Assembly (NCBI GenBank): GCA_035535055.1
Contig: DATLQT010000030.1
Location: forward strand, 1-38,399
Direction: 5' to 3'
Length of the DNA stretch: 38,399 nucleotides
Source: UBA6019 sp035535055
GTDB lineage: Bacteria; Chloroflexota; Dormibacteria; Dormibacterales; Dormibacteraceae
The position numbers and the translations under genes are program-made. The notes beneath the pieces were generated by a model. That model ran no database searches and was not told the DNA's origin. It saw only the letters and a program-made list of their open reading frames with translations. Below are positions 7,106-14,760 of the stretch, piece by piece. Each line of letters opens with the position of its first letter. Position 1 is the first letter of the stretch.

Positions 7106-8019
7106 TCCAGTTGGCAGCGCGCGTTTTAGGAAGGCCAGCCACTTGGCGCTCATGATCCCCTCGACCTGCCCCTCCGAGAAGTGGTGGCGCAGGAGCGGGC
7201 GGAGGTCGCGGACCCGGGCGAAGCCGCCGTCGCAGTCGGAACCGAGCCCGACGTGCTCGGGTCCACCGGCTGCGGCCGCCAAATGGAGGAGGTGGGCCAC
7301 GACGTCATCCAGCCCCGGCCGGGCGCCATCGGCACGGAGGTGACCGCGATAGAAGCTGACGCCGAGCACCCCATCCCGGCGGCCGACCTCCGCCGCCGTG
7401 GCGTCCACCAGCTGACGGTCGCCGTCCACCAGCGCCCGGGCGTTCGAGTGGGAGGCGATCATCGGTCCGCGCCAGGCCGCCATTGCCTCCTCGACCACCT
7501 GCTCGGCCAGGTGGCTCAGGTCGAGGATCATGCCGGCGGCAGCCATCGATTCAAGGAGCCGGCGGCCGGTCGCGGTGAGACCCCCCGGGGCGTGCGTTCC
7601 GCCGGCGTAGCGGGTCCGGTCCCAGGCCGGGCCCACGATGCGGACGCCCCGCTCCCACCAGTCCTCCACCTGGGCGGGCGTCTCGATCGGGTCCGCGGCC
7701 CCCATCAGGACCACGGCCTGGAGGCCCGGGCGGGCGAGGGCGGCTCGCGTCCGGACGATCGGCGGCCCAACCGCCCGGTAGTAGCCGAGCTGGGCCAGGG
7801 CCAGCAGGCGCGCCTCGCTCGGGGTGCGGTAGGACTGGCCCGTCTCCGCCAGCTCGGGGTCAGTTTCCGGCGCGGCGAAAAGGGTGGCGAAGACCAGGTC
7901 GACCCGGCTGCTTCCAGCGATCTGCGGCTGACCAGGTAGCCGGGGGCGGGATCGCCGTCGAAGCCTCGACCGAAGCTGAGCGCGTTCCAGGCGAGGTCGA
8001 GATGGCCGTCGACGATCAA
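7103..8019 (-). pseudogene. M19 (renal dipeptidase-type) membrane dipeptidase, interrupted by a frameshift
   Basis: The N-terminus (TTG at 8019) reads MIVDGHLDLAWNAL, the metal-binding HxD segment that opens peptidase family M19. After VSRRSL, at about 7912-7940, homology moves to another frame. That frame continues SRVDLVFATLFAAPETDPE and runs open to the stop at 7103, including DLSHLAEQ, ASHSNARAL and GLGSDCDGG, which hold the remaining zinc ligands and active-site residues. One missing base accounts for the shift; the joined protein would be about 305 residues, slightly short for the family. Members hydrolyse dipeptides, often with D-residues. It lies 6 nt after psuG and 13 nt before frdA. 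The frameshift may be real or an assembly error. Confidence 0.82.
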
Positions 8020-8025
8020 AGTGGG

Positions 8026-8877
8026 CTACAGGCGGGCGAAGACGACAGCCGTTTCGGCGGCGGCGCGTGCGTTGTTGACGACCAGGTCGACGTTCAGGCG
8101 GAGGGAGCGCCCGCCGGACAGCTCGGCGACCTTCGCCAGCAGCCGGGGGGTCACCGACTGGCCGCTGACCTCCCCCACCTCGGATACGGCCCGCGCCACC
8201 AGCTGGGCGGCGTCCGCCAGCTCACCCCGCGGGGGCACGGCGATCACTACGCCCTTGAGGTTCAGCCCCCAGTTCGCCCGCAGCACACGGGCGGCCTCCT
8301 CGGGCCCGGCCAGGGGCGTGACGGGGTGGCCGGTCCGCAGCTGGTAGAACCCGGGCAGGTCATCGGTCTGCCAGCCCAGCACGGGCACCTGGTAGGACTC
8401 CAGGCGCTCCATCGTGAGGCCGATGTCGAGCACCGTCTTGGCGCCCGCGCAGAAGACGGCCACCGGGGTCGAGGCGAGCTCGAAGAGGTCGGCCGATTGG
8501 TCCTCGGGGTGGCCCAGGTGGACGCCGCCGATGCCACCGGTCGCGAGGAAGCGGATGCCGGCCAGGCCGGCCGCGCGGACCGTGGCCGAGACCGTCGTCG
8601 CGCCCGAGCGGCCGAGTGCCACCGCCGCTCCCAGGTCGCGGGTGCTGACCTTGACCGCCTCGCCCGACTCGGCCAGCCGTCGGATCTCGGCCTCGGCCAT
8701 GCCCACCCGTAGCGCGCCGTCGAGGACCGCGACCGTGGCGGGGACGGCGCCGGCTTCCCGGATCGCCCGCTCGCAGCCGAAGGCGGCCTCCAGGTTGTAG
8801 GGAGCGGGCAGGCCCTGGGCGACGATCGAGGTCTCGAGGGCCACGATCGGGCGGCCCTCCGCCAGCGCCGCGGTCAC
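8026..8877 (-). CDS. psuG: Pseudouridine-5'-phosphate glycosidase
   Basis: PsuG splits pseudouridine 5'-phosphate into uracil and ribose 5-phosphate by cleaving its C-C glycosidic bond. The sequence carries the family blocks IVALETSIVAQGLPAPYN, KVSTRDLGAAVALG, FLATGGIGGVHLG, VFCAGAKTVLDIGLTMERLE and a C-terminal LNVDLVVNNARAAAETA. Length is close to the ~300-residue norm. I give the GTG at 8877, but homology continues upstream (LALSREV), so the real start may be the CTG at 8919, which overlaps the kinase stop as CTGA. It directly follows the sugar kinase that would make its substrate, the usual psuK-psuG order. Confidence 0.92.
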   Translation of the reverse strand: MTAALAEGRPIVALETSIVAQGLPAPYNLEAAFGCERAIREAGAVPATVAVLDGALRVGMAEAEIRRLAESGEAVKVSTRDLGAAVALGRSGATTVSATVRAAGLAGIRFLATGGIGGVHLGHPEDQSADLFELASTPVAVFCAGAKTVLDIGLTMERLESYQVPVLGWQTDDLPGFYQLRTGHPVTPLAGPEEAARVLRANWGLNLKGVVIAVPPRGELADAAQLVARAVSEVGEVSGQSVTPRLLAKVAELSGGRSLRLNVDLVVNNARAAAETAVVFARL

Positions 8878-8915
8878 CTCGCGCGAGAGCGCCAGTGGCC
8901 CGGGTTGCTCGCTGC

Positions 8916-9752
8916 TCAGGGCCGAGCTCCCATCCGGGTCACCGCGAAGGCGCCGACGAGTACCGCCCGGCCCGCCGCCTCGAGCGGCGTGGCGCCGTCC
9001 AGGTAGGCGCCGCAGAAGGCGGCGGCGAAGGCGTCCCCGGCGCCGGTGGCGTCGACGGCGTCCACCTTTGAGGCGGGCACCCGGCGGCCGAAGACCCGGA
9101 CGCCGCGGACGCCGAGCTTGATGACCGGCACCTTTGCCATCCCCTCCAGCGGGGCACCAAGCTCGGCGGCCTCCGCCTCGTTGGCGAAGACCAGCTCGGG
9201 GCGCAGCATGGTCAGGTCGAGGGACAGCCGGGCGCCCCCGTATTCGCGGATACCCACCGCGGAGGAGAGGTCGACCGAGATCAGGGCGCCCGCCGCGCGT
9301 GCTATCTCGACGGCCTTACGCGTGGTGGACGCCAGCGGCTCGGCGAAGAGCGAGTAGGCGGGCACGTGGAGCAGCTGCAGACCCTGGAACCAGGCTTCGT
9401 CGACGTCCTCCGGGCGAAGGCCGAGGGCGGAGCGCTCCTGGCGAGCGAAGGTGCGCTCGCCGCCGGGACCAATGAGGACTGCGATCGCGCCGGTCGGCTC
9501 GGCGCTCTTGACCGCCTTCACCTCCACCCCGCCGGCCTCGATCTCGCCGACCAGCCGGCGGCCGAGGTCGTCGTCGCCGACCCGTGTCACCAGGCGCGCC
9601 GACTCGCCGAGAGCGGCCGACCAGGCGCAGAAGTTGGCGGCCTGGCCGCCGCCGCCGATCTTGATCGAGGCGTCGCGGTCGTCGTCCAGCCGGAGCTGGC
9701 CCTCGGGGGCGATCGTGACATCCAGCACCAGCGACCCGATCGACCCGACCAC
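8916..9752 (-). CDS. psuK: PfkB-family kinase, probable pseudouridine kinase
   Basis: The 278-residue ribokinase-fold protein has the substrate-binding glycine stretch KIGGGGQAANFCAWSAALG (about 31-50) and the PfkB signature 2 DAVDATGAGDAFAAAF with the catalytic Asp and anion hole (about 230-245). It would phosphorylate a nucleoside or sugar with ATP. The assignment to pseudouridine rests on the adjacent psuG. GTG at 9752 is chosen because the first strand begins immediately (VVGSIGSLVLDVT) and a TACGAT box lies 8 nt before it. It is the first gene of the long minus-strand run and divergent from the MFS gene. Confidence 0.82.
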   Translation of the reverse strand: MVGSIGSLVLDVTIAPEGQLRLDDDRDASIKIGGGGQAANFCAWSAALGESARLVTRVGDDDLGRRLVGEIEAGGVEVKAVKSAEPTGAIAVLIGPGGERTFARQERSALGLRPEDVDEAWFQGLQLLHVPAYSLFAEPLASTTRKAVEIARAAGALISVDLSSAVGIREYGGARLSLDLTMLRPELVFANEAEAAELGAPLEGMAKVPVIKLGVRGVRVFGRRVPASKVDAVDATGAGDAFAAAFCGAYLDGATPLEAAGRAVLVGAFAVTRMGARP

Positions 9753-9760
9753 GAGCCGGA

Positions 9761-9770
9761 ATCGTACCCT
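9761..9770. promoter_or_regulatory. Overlapping back-to-back -10 boxes (psuK / MFS)
   Basis: The 25-nt gap between psuK and the MFS gene contains TACGAT on the minus strand (9761-9766), 8 nt before psuK GTG. It also contains TACCCT on the plus strand (9765-9770), exactly 7 nt before the MFS ATG. The two boxes share bases 9765-9766, so RNA polymerase could occupy only one at a time. Neither gene has a usable Shine-Dalgarno. Confidence 0.5.
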
Positions 9771-9777
9771 CGCGAGG

Positions 9778-11013
9778 ATGCAGCGGCTGGAGCGGGACCG
9801 ATCCTTTCTCCTGCTCTGGGCGGGTCAGACCACGAGCACGCTGGGGAGCGCGGTCAGCGACCTCGCGATCCCGACGGCGGCGATCTTCCTCTTCCACGCT
9901 GGAGCCTTCCAGGTCTCGCTGTTGGGGGCGCTCGAGACACTGCCCTTCATCGGCGTCGGCCTGCTGCTCGGCCCGCTCGCCGACCGCGTGCGCAGGCGCC
10001 CAATCCTGATCGCCTGCGACCTCGCCCGCTTCGGGATCCTGGGGTCGATCCCGGTCGCGGCGGCCGCCGGGGAACTGACCCTCTACCAGCTCTACGCCGC
10101 CGCTTTCCTGACGGGCATCTTCAACGTCTTCTTCCAGGTCGCCTACCAGGCCTACCTGCCGGCGCTGGTCAGCCGGCAGCGGATCATGGGCGCCAACTCC
10201 CGGCTCTCCGTGACCCAGACGATCGCCGGGACAGTTGGGCCGGCGATCGGCGGCTTCCTGATCCAGGAGGTGGGCGCGGCGATGGCGGTGGCCGTGGACT
10301 CCGCCTCCTACCTCCTCTCGGCCCTGGCCGTGCTCCTGATCAGGAAGCCGGAGCCCACGGCGGCGCCGGGACCGCGCGCCAGCTTCCGGACCGAGCTGGC
10401 CGAGGGCCTCCGCTTCGTCTTCGGCAGCCCCGTGCTTCGCCGCCTGGCGGCCGGAAATGCAACCTTCACGATCGGCTGGCGGATGATCGAGGCGATCCTG
10501 CTCCTCTTCTGCTACCGGGTCCTGCGGATGACGCCGGCGCAGGTGGGAATCCTCTTCGCCGTCACCAGCATCTGCCTTGTCGCCGGCACCCTGGCCCGGG
10601 AGAGGGTGACCCGGATGGTTGGCTTCGGCCGCCTGCTCTTCCTGTCACAGCTCGCCTGCGCCCTGCCCATCTTCCTGATGGCGGGAGCCGGCCTGGGGCT
10701 CGGCGTCCCCGCCCTTTACGCGGCCTTCTCGATCCAGGGCCTGGCCTCTGGGATGTTCGACGTCGCGCAGCTGACCCTTCGCCAGCTGATCACGCCCGAC
10801 CGCCTCCAGGCGCGGATGAACGCCACCATGCGCACCCTCTTCTGGGGCCCCCGTCCGCTGGGCTTCCTGCTCGGCGGTGCCGTCGGCTCGTGGATCGGCC
10901 TGGTGCCCACGATTGCGATCGGAGCGGTGATCTGCACCATCTCCGCGGCCTTCTTCTTCGGCCCCGTCTTCTTCGTCATGAGGACCGCACCGGAGCCGGT
11001 GCACGATGGCTGA
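9778..11013 (+). CDS. MFS transporter, drug/metabolite exporter type
   Basis: The 411-residue protein has 10-12 predicted TM helices, two six-helix halves and the MFS motif-A loop GPLADRVRRRPILI between TM2 and TM3. The opening FLLLWAGQTTSTLGSAVSDLAIP is typical of the EntS/macrolide-efflux-like branch. It probably extrudes a small molecule by proton antiport; the substrate is unknown. The ATG at 9778 is set by a TACCCT box 7 nt upstream and by the first helix; longer in-frame starts lie antisense to psuK. The MarR gene follows after 61 nt but has its own promoter. Confidence 0.88.
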   Translation: MQRLERDRSFLLLWAGQTTSTLGSAVSDLAIPTAAIFLFHAGAFQVSLLGALETLPFIGVGLLLGPLADRVRRRPILIACDLARFGILGSIPVAAAAGELTLYQLYAAAFLTGIFNVFFQVAYQAYLPALVSRQRIMGANSRLSVTQTIAGTVGPAIGGFLIQEVGAAMAVAVDSASYLLSALAVLLIRKPEPTAAPGPRASFRTELAEGLRFVFGSPVLRRLAAGNATFTIGWRMIEAILLLFCYRVLRMTPAQVGILFAVTSICLVAGTLARERVTRMVGFGRLLFLSQLACALPIFLMAGAGLGLGVPALYAAFSIQGLASGMFDVAQLTLRQLITPDRLQARMNATMRTLFWGPRPLGFLLGGAVGSWIGLVPTIAIGAVICTISAAFFFGPVFFVMRTAPEPVHDG

Positions 11014-11032
11014 GGGCGAAAGCTGAATGGGT

Positions 11033-11073
11033 TTGGAATAAAGCTGAAGCAGGTAATATTGAAGCGCTTCAGC
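11033..11073 (+). promoter_or_regulatory. Promoter and operator of the marR-exporter operon
   Basis: A TTGGAA -35 (11033-11038) and TAATAT -10 (11054-11059, 15-nt spacer) precede the MarR-family start at 11075. GCTGAAGC (11043-11050) in the spacer is inverted as GCTTCAGC (11066-11073) just after the -10. The second arm is part of a perfect 12-nt palindrome TGAAGCGCTTCA (11060-11071) over the predicted transcription start. A further AAAGCTGAA copy lies upstream near 11020-11027. The layout suggests autorepression by the MarR protein. Confidence 0.65.
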
Positions 11074-11074
11074 A

Positions 11075-11620
11075 ATGCAAGAGAAGCTCGAGACCAACAT
11101 CGACTGTGGCCCTGACGGGCTCTTCTACGACCGGAGGGTGCGCGAGTTCCTCGATCCCTCACCGGCGCCCGACCGGCTGGCCGGGGAGACGCTCGCCGCG
11201 CTGCGGGCCGCCTCGCACAGCCTTCGCCACCGGATGGACCGGTGGCTTGACCGCCACAGCCTAAGCGAGAGCCGGCTGGCGCTGATCGTCCGGCTCAACC
11301 GGGTGGGGGAGATCACTCTGGGGGACCTCGCCGAGGCCCTCGACGTCACCCCCCGCAACGTCACGGGGCTGGTCGACCACTTGGAGCGCGACGGCCTCGT
11401 CGAGCGCTTCCCCGACCCGGACGACCGGCGAGCGACGCGGGTGCGGCTGAGCCCCGCCGGCGCGGCCAAGCTGGCCGAGCTGGGAACCGAGAAGGGCCGT
11501 TCGACCCACGACCTGGTGGCCGGTATGACCGATGAAGAGCTGGCCCAGCTTCGGCACCTGCTGCTGAAGCTGGTCAAGAGCATGAGCGCGACCGCGCCGA
11601 AGGAGCTGGAGAGGGTATGA
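11075..11620 (+). CDS. MarR-family transcriptional regulator
   Basis: The 181-residue winged-helix regulator has an ~35-residue N-terminal extension, a dimerisation helix (about 38-60), then the DNA-binding domain ITLGDLAEALDVTPRNVTGLVDHLERDGLVERFPDPDDRRATRVRL-type arrangement (about 85-130). Its DxRxxxV wing DDRRATRVRLS is diagnostic of MarR. The C-terminal helix completes the dimer. MarR proteins usually repress exporters and lift on ligand binding. Here the stop overlaps the ATG of a 14-TM exporter as ATGA, and a palindrome sits on its own promoter, so it very likely controls both genes. Confidence 0.92.
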   Translation: MQEKLETNIDCGPDGLFYDRRVREFLDPSPAPDRLAGETLAALRAASHSLRHRMDRWLDRHSLSESRLALIVRLNRVGEITLGDLAEALDVTPRNVTGLVDHLERDGLVERFPDPDDRRATRVRLSPAGAAKLAELGTEKGRSTHDLVAGMTDEELAQLRHLLLKLVKSMSATAPKELERV

Positions 11621-13260
11621 CCGCCAACGTTGAGATGTCCCGCAACCGACTGATCCTGGTCACCGTCGGCGTCATGCTGACGCTGCTGCTGGCCGCCCTC
11701 GATCAGACCATCGTCGGCACCGCGATGCCACGCATCATCGCCGACCTGAACGGCTTCAATCAGTACGCCTGGGTGACCACGGCGTACCTGGTCACTTCGA
11801 CGGTGACGGTGCCGGTGGCCGGCAAGCTCGGCGACCTCTTCGGCCGCAAGCCCTTCATCCTGATCGGGATCTCAGGGTTCATGGCCATGAGCTGGGCCTG
11901 CGGCTTCAGCCAGAACATGAACGAGCTGATCATCTTCCGGGGCGCGCAGGGCCTCTTCGGAGGCATCCTCTTCGCCTCCGTCTTCACAGTCCTCGCCGAC
12001 ATCTTCACCCCCCGCACCCGAGCCCGGATGCAGGGCGTCTTCGGCGGCGTCTTCGGCCTCGCCTCGGTCATCGGCCCGGCGGCCGGCGGGTTCATCACCG
12101 ACAACTGGGGTTGGCGGTGGGTGTTCTACGTCAACATCCCGGCCGGCGTGCTCGGCCTGGCGCTGCTGCTGGCCTTCCTTCCCTACGTCCGGAGCAAGGC
12201 GACCTGGCGCGACATCGACTTCGCCGGCGCCTTCCTGATGATGGCCGGCCTGGTCCCGATCATGGTCTCGCTCTCCAACACCGCCACCTATGGCTGGGGT
12301 TCCTGGCAGACGCTGCTGCCCCTGGTCGGCGGCCTGGTCCTGCTGGTCGCCTTCGTGGTCGTCGAGCACTTCGAGGCCGAGCCGATCGTCCCCCTCGCGC
12401 TCTTCCGAAACCGGGCCTTCGCGGTCGCGGTGATCGTCGGCACGCTTTCCGGCTTCGGGATGTTCGGCGCCATCATCTTCGTGCCACTCGTCTTCCAGGG
12501 CGTGCTCGGCGTCAGCGCCACCAACTCAGGCACCCTAATCACTCCGATGATGTTCGGCCTCATAGGGGCCAGCGTCCTGAGCGGCCAGCTGATGGTCCGA
12601 ATCAAGCACTACAAGTGGCTGGGCACCATCGGCACGGCCGTCATGGCGTTCGGCCTCTACCTCCTGTCCGAGGTCTCCGTACACTCCACCCAGGCGCAGG
12701 TCACCGCCGCGCTGGTGATCGTCGGCGCCGGCCTCGGCGTCACCTTCCCGCTCTACCTGAACGCGGTCCAAAGTGCCGTCGAGCGCCGCTTCCTCGGCGT
12801 CGTCAGCAGCAACATGCAGTTCTTCCGGAACCTCGGAGGAACCCTGGCGACCGCGATCTTCGGGTCGATCCTCGCCAACCGCATGGGGCCCAACATCCAG
12901 GCGCAGATCGACAAGCTCAGCCTGCCGGCAGCCTTCAAGAGCAACTTCAAGCTGCCGCAGGGCGCCGGCGGGGCGCAGCAGATCTTCAACGTCGCAAACC
13001 TGGCCAAAGAGCGGGCATCGCTGCCGGCACCCTTCCGGCCCTTCTTCGACCAGGCCATCGTCGCGGTCAAGGCGGGCCTGGCCCAGACCATGCACGAGAT
13101 CTTCCTGATCGCCCTGGTCTTCGTGCTGATAACCCTGGTCGCGACCGTCTTCATGCCCAGCGTTCCATTGCTCGGCGCCCGGCGCCAACCGGGTGCCGCG
13201 GTGGGCGAGGAGTCCCCCGTCCCGGAGCTCGAGCCGGAGGCCGAAGCCGCCGCCGTCTGA
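11617..13260 (+). CDS. DHA2-family MFS multidrug exporter (EmrB/QacA type)
   Basis: The 547-residue protein has 14 predicted TM helices. LDQTIVGTAMPRI in TM1 is motif D1 of DHA2 drug:proton antiporters, with the membrane Asp needed for coupling. GKLGDLFGRKPFILIG is motif A, and GGVFGLASVIGPAAGGFI is the antiporter motif C. A ~60-residue loop (about 430-490) precedes the last helix, and a Glu/Pro/Ala-rich tail lies in the cytoplasm. Translation is coupled to the MarR gene by a 4-nt overlap. Substrates are probably lipophilic toxic compounds. Confidence 0.92.
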   Translation: MTANVEMSRNRLILVTVGVMLTLLLAALDQTIVGTAMPRIIADLNGFNQYAWVTTAYLVTSTVTVPVAGKLGDLFGRKPFILIGISGFMAMSWACGFSQNMNELIIFRGAQGLFGGILFASVFTVLADIFTPRTRARMQGVFGGVFGLASVIGPAAGGFITDNWGWRWVFYVNIPAGVLGLALLLAFLPYVRSKATWRDIDFAGAFLMMAGLVPIMVSLSNTATYGWGSWQTLLPLVGGLVLLVAFVVVEHFEAEPIVPLALFRNRAFAVAVIVGTLSGFGMFGAIIFVPLVFQGVLGVSATNSGTLITPMMFGLIGASVLSGQLMVRIKHYKWLGTIGTAVMAFGLYLLSEVSVHSTQAQVTAALVIVGAGLGVTFPLYLNAVQSAVERRFLGVVSSNMQFFRNLGGTLATAIFGSILANRMGPNIQAQIDKLSLPAAFKSNFKLPQGAGGAQQIFNVANLAKERASLPAPFRPFFDQAIVAVKAGLAQTMHEIFLIALVFVLITLVATVFMPSVPLLGARRQPGAAVGEESPVPELEPEAEAAAV

Positions 13261-13294
13261 GCGTGCGCCGACACACCGCGAGGATGGCCGCCTC

Positions 13295-14293
13295 CTAGAT
13301 CAGGAAGTGGCCGTCCTCCATTATTTTTCGGCCGTCGACGTGGACGGTCGCGTGCGACGCCAGCACGTCAACATGCGAAGGGCAGTCCCAGTCGGCGCCG
13401 GTCTCGTGGCCGTAGGGATCGCCGAAAGCCATGTGGACGCCCGGGAACTTCTCGTCCTGCAGGAAGTTGCCGACGATCCGGGTAAGCCCGACGTTGGTGC
13501 CGATGGCGAACTCACCCACCCGGTTGCTCATCGGGTGCTGGCTCATGTAGCCCTCGATGTCGGCGCGCAGCTGGGGGTCCGGCGTCTCGAAGGAGACCAG
13601 CCGGCCGCCCTTGACGCGCATCATGACCGGCGGGTCCAGGAGCCGGTACTTCTCGGTGAACCAGTCGCCCATTTCTTCGCCGGCGATGACGCCGTCGACC
13701 GAGAGCGGCGCGGTGAACGTCTCGCCCTCCGGCAGGTTGCCCCAGCGGCCCTGCTCCCAGAAACGGCCGTCGCTGGGGATCCAGCGCCAGTCCTTGCGGA
13801 AGGTGGCGACCAGGTCGGTCCCGGCCTTGGTCGCCACCTCGATCTTCGACGCGGTCTTGGCGATGTTCCAGACCTGCTGGGTGACGCGATAGATCTCCTC
13901 GTAGTCGCCCGCCATCCCGTCTCGCATCAGCTCCGCGTCGATGCCGATCATGTGGCCGTGGCGGCAGTTCAGCTCCTGGGTGAGCAGCTTCAGCATCGGC
14001 ATCCGGAAGGCGAGCTCGCCCTCCTGGCCGGTCCCGACGTAGTAGGAGGCGGTCGGACGAAACGCGATCACCTCGCCGGCGATCGAGCGCGGGAACTCGG
14101 TGGCCGGCCGCTGGAGGTGGTCCTCCATCACCCACGAGCGCACCTCCGCCCCGGTCGAGCGCGCCTCGTCCTCGATCGACTGCGCGATCTCCTCCGAGAC
14201 CCGGTCCTTGATGACCGCGACCCGGTCCCGCTCGCCGACGTTGAGGCAGTTGCGGACGGCGTTGCGGGCGCCGACTGAGAAGTCCTGCACCAC
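13295..14293 (-). CDS. M29-type (aminopeptidase T-like) metallo-aminopeptidase
   Basis: The 332-residue cytoplasmic protein resembles the leucyl aminopeptidase/aminopeptidase T group. Its C-terminal half holds the co-catalytic metal ligands: GEEMGDW, GEFAIGTN, GVHMAFGDPYGHETGADWDC and SHVDVL (the His and Asp pair). It would remove N-terminal residues from peptides. GTG at 14293 is taken because TATTCT lies 6 nt upstream (leaderless); a second GTG follows at 14290. It is convergent with the DHA2 exporter and divergent from the zinc-ribbon gene. Confidence 0.85.
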   Translation of the reverse strand: MVQDFSVGARNAVRNCLNVGERDRVAVIKDRVSEEIAQSIEDEARSTGAEVRSWVMEDHLQRPATEFPRSIAGEVIAFRPTASYYVGTGQEGELAFRMPMLKLLTQELNCRHGHMIGIDAELMRDGMAGDYEEIYRVTQQVWNIAKTASKIEVATKAGTDLVATFRKDWRWIPSDGRFWEQGRWGNLPEGETFTAPLSVDGVIAGEEMGDWFTEKYRLLDPPVMMRVKGGRLVSFETPDPQLRADIEGYMSQHPMSNRVGEFAIGTNVGLTRIVGNFLQDEKFPGVHMAFGDPYGHETGADWDCPSHVDVLASHATVHVDGRKIMEDGHFLI

Positions 14294-14299
14294 CTAAAA

Positions 14300-14305
14300 A
14301 GAATA
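14300..14305 (-). promoter_or_regulatory. -10 box of the aminopeptidase gene
   Basis: TATTCT on the minus strand ends 6 nt before GTG at 14293, with no ribosome-binding site between. This fits leaderless initiation. Confidence 0.45.
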
Positions 14306-14344
14306 TCGACCGAACCGACCTCAACTTTCTGCCGGATTCGGGTT

Positions 14345-14350
14345 TATATT
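14345..14350 (+). promoter_or_regulatory. -10 box of the zinc-ribbon gene
   Basis: TATATT in an AT-rich patch (14341-14350) is the only good -10 before the zinc-ribbon gene. It would give an unusually long leader for this window, about 80 nt, ending in a strong AGGAGG Shine-Dalgarno at 14425-14430. Confidence 0.4.
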
Positions 14351-14439
14351 TGCCGCGGCGCCGCAAGCGGAACCTTCCCCCGAGCTCTCCGTCCCAGCCT
14401 CCCGCAAGCGACAAGGAACTATCTAGGAGGACTTCGGAC

Positions 14440-14730
14440 GTGAGCTTTACTGACAAGACCCTGGCCTGTCGCGACTGCGGACGGGAATTCACCTTCACCG
14501 CCGGCGAGCAGGAGTTCTATGCCCAGCGCGGGCTCATGAACGAGCCGCGCCGCTGCTACGACTGTCGGCAGGCCCGGCGGACGGGAGGCGGCGACGCGCG
14601 CGAGCGCGGACCGCGGGAGATGCACGACGTCATCTGCTCCAGCTGCGGCAAGCCAACCCAGGTGCCCTTCCTGCCCACGGGCGCCCGCCCGGTCTACTGC
14701 ACCGACTGCTTCCAGACCGTCCGGAGGTAG
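14440..14730 (+). CDS. Double zinc-ribbon protein
   Basis: The 96-residue protein is made of two Cys4 units. The first is CRDCGREFTFTAGEQEFYAQRG..CYDCRQARR, which matches the 'probable zinc-ribbon' domain whose FTAGEQEFY core is very conserved. The second is CSSCGKPTQVPFLPTGARPVYCTDC, of the CxxC-x17-CxxC type. A short Gly/Arg-rich linker joins them. The start is GTG, fixed by AGGAGG nine nt upstream. The role is unknown; such proteins are often highly expressed and may bind RNA or ribosomes. It ends 30 nt before deoC, which has its own -10 box. Confidence 0.85.
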   Translation: MSFTDKTLACRDCGREFTFTAGEQEFYAQRGLMNEPRRCYDCRQARRTGGGDARERGPREMHDVICSSCGKPTQVPFLPTGARPVYCTDCFQTVRR

Positions 14731-14747
14731 CGCCCAAAGCGGGGGAG

Positions 14748-14753
14748 TAATCT
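14748..14753 (+). promoter_or_regulatory. -10 box of the deoC operon
   Basis: TAATCT ends exactly 7 nt before the deoC ATG at 14761, with no Shine-Dalgarno, so deoC mRNA is probably leaderless. No clear -35 is visible. Confidence 0.5.
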
Positions 14754-14760
14754 CGCGACC

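Noticed and set aside
5884..7155. A 423-codon open frame antisense to frdA
   Set aside because: It is a mirror of frdA codon bias, with no recognisable domain or ribosome-binding site.
9366..11264. A 632-codon open frame on the plus strand
   Set aside because: It runs across psuK (antisense), the MFS gene and marR, and the protein is Arg/Pro/Gly-rich with no motifs. It is a shadow caused by high GC.
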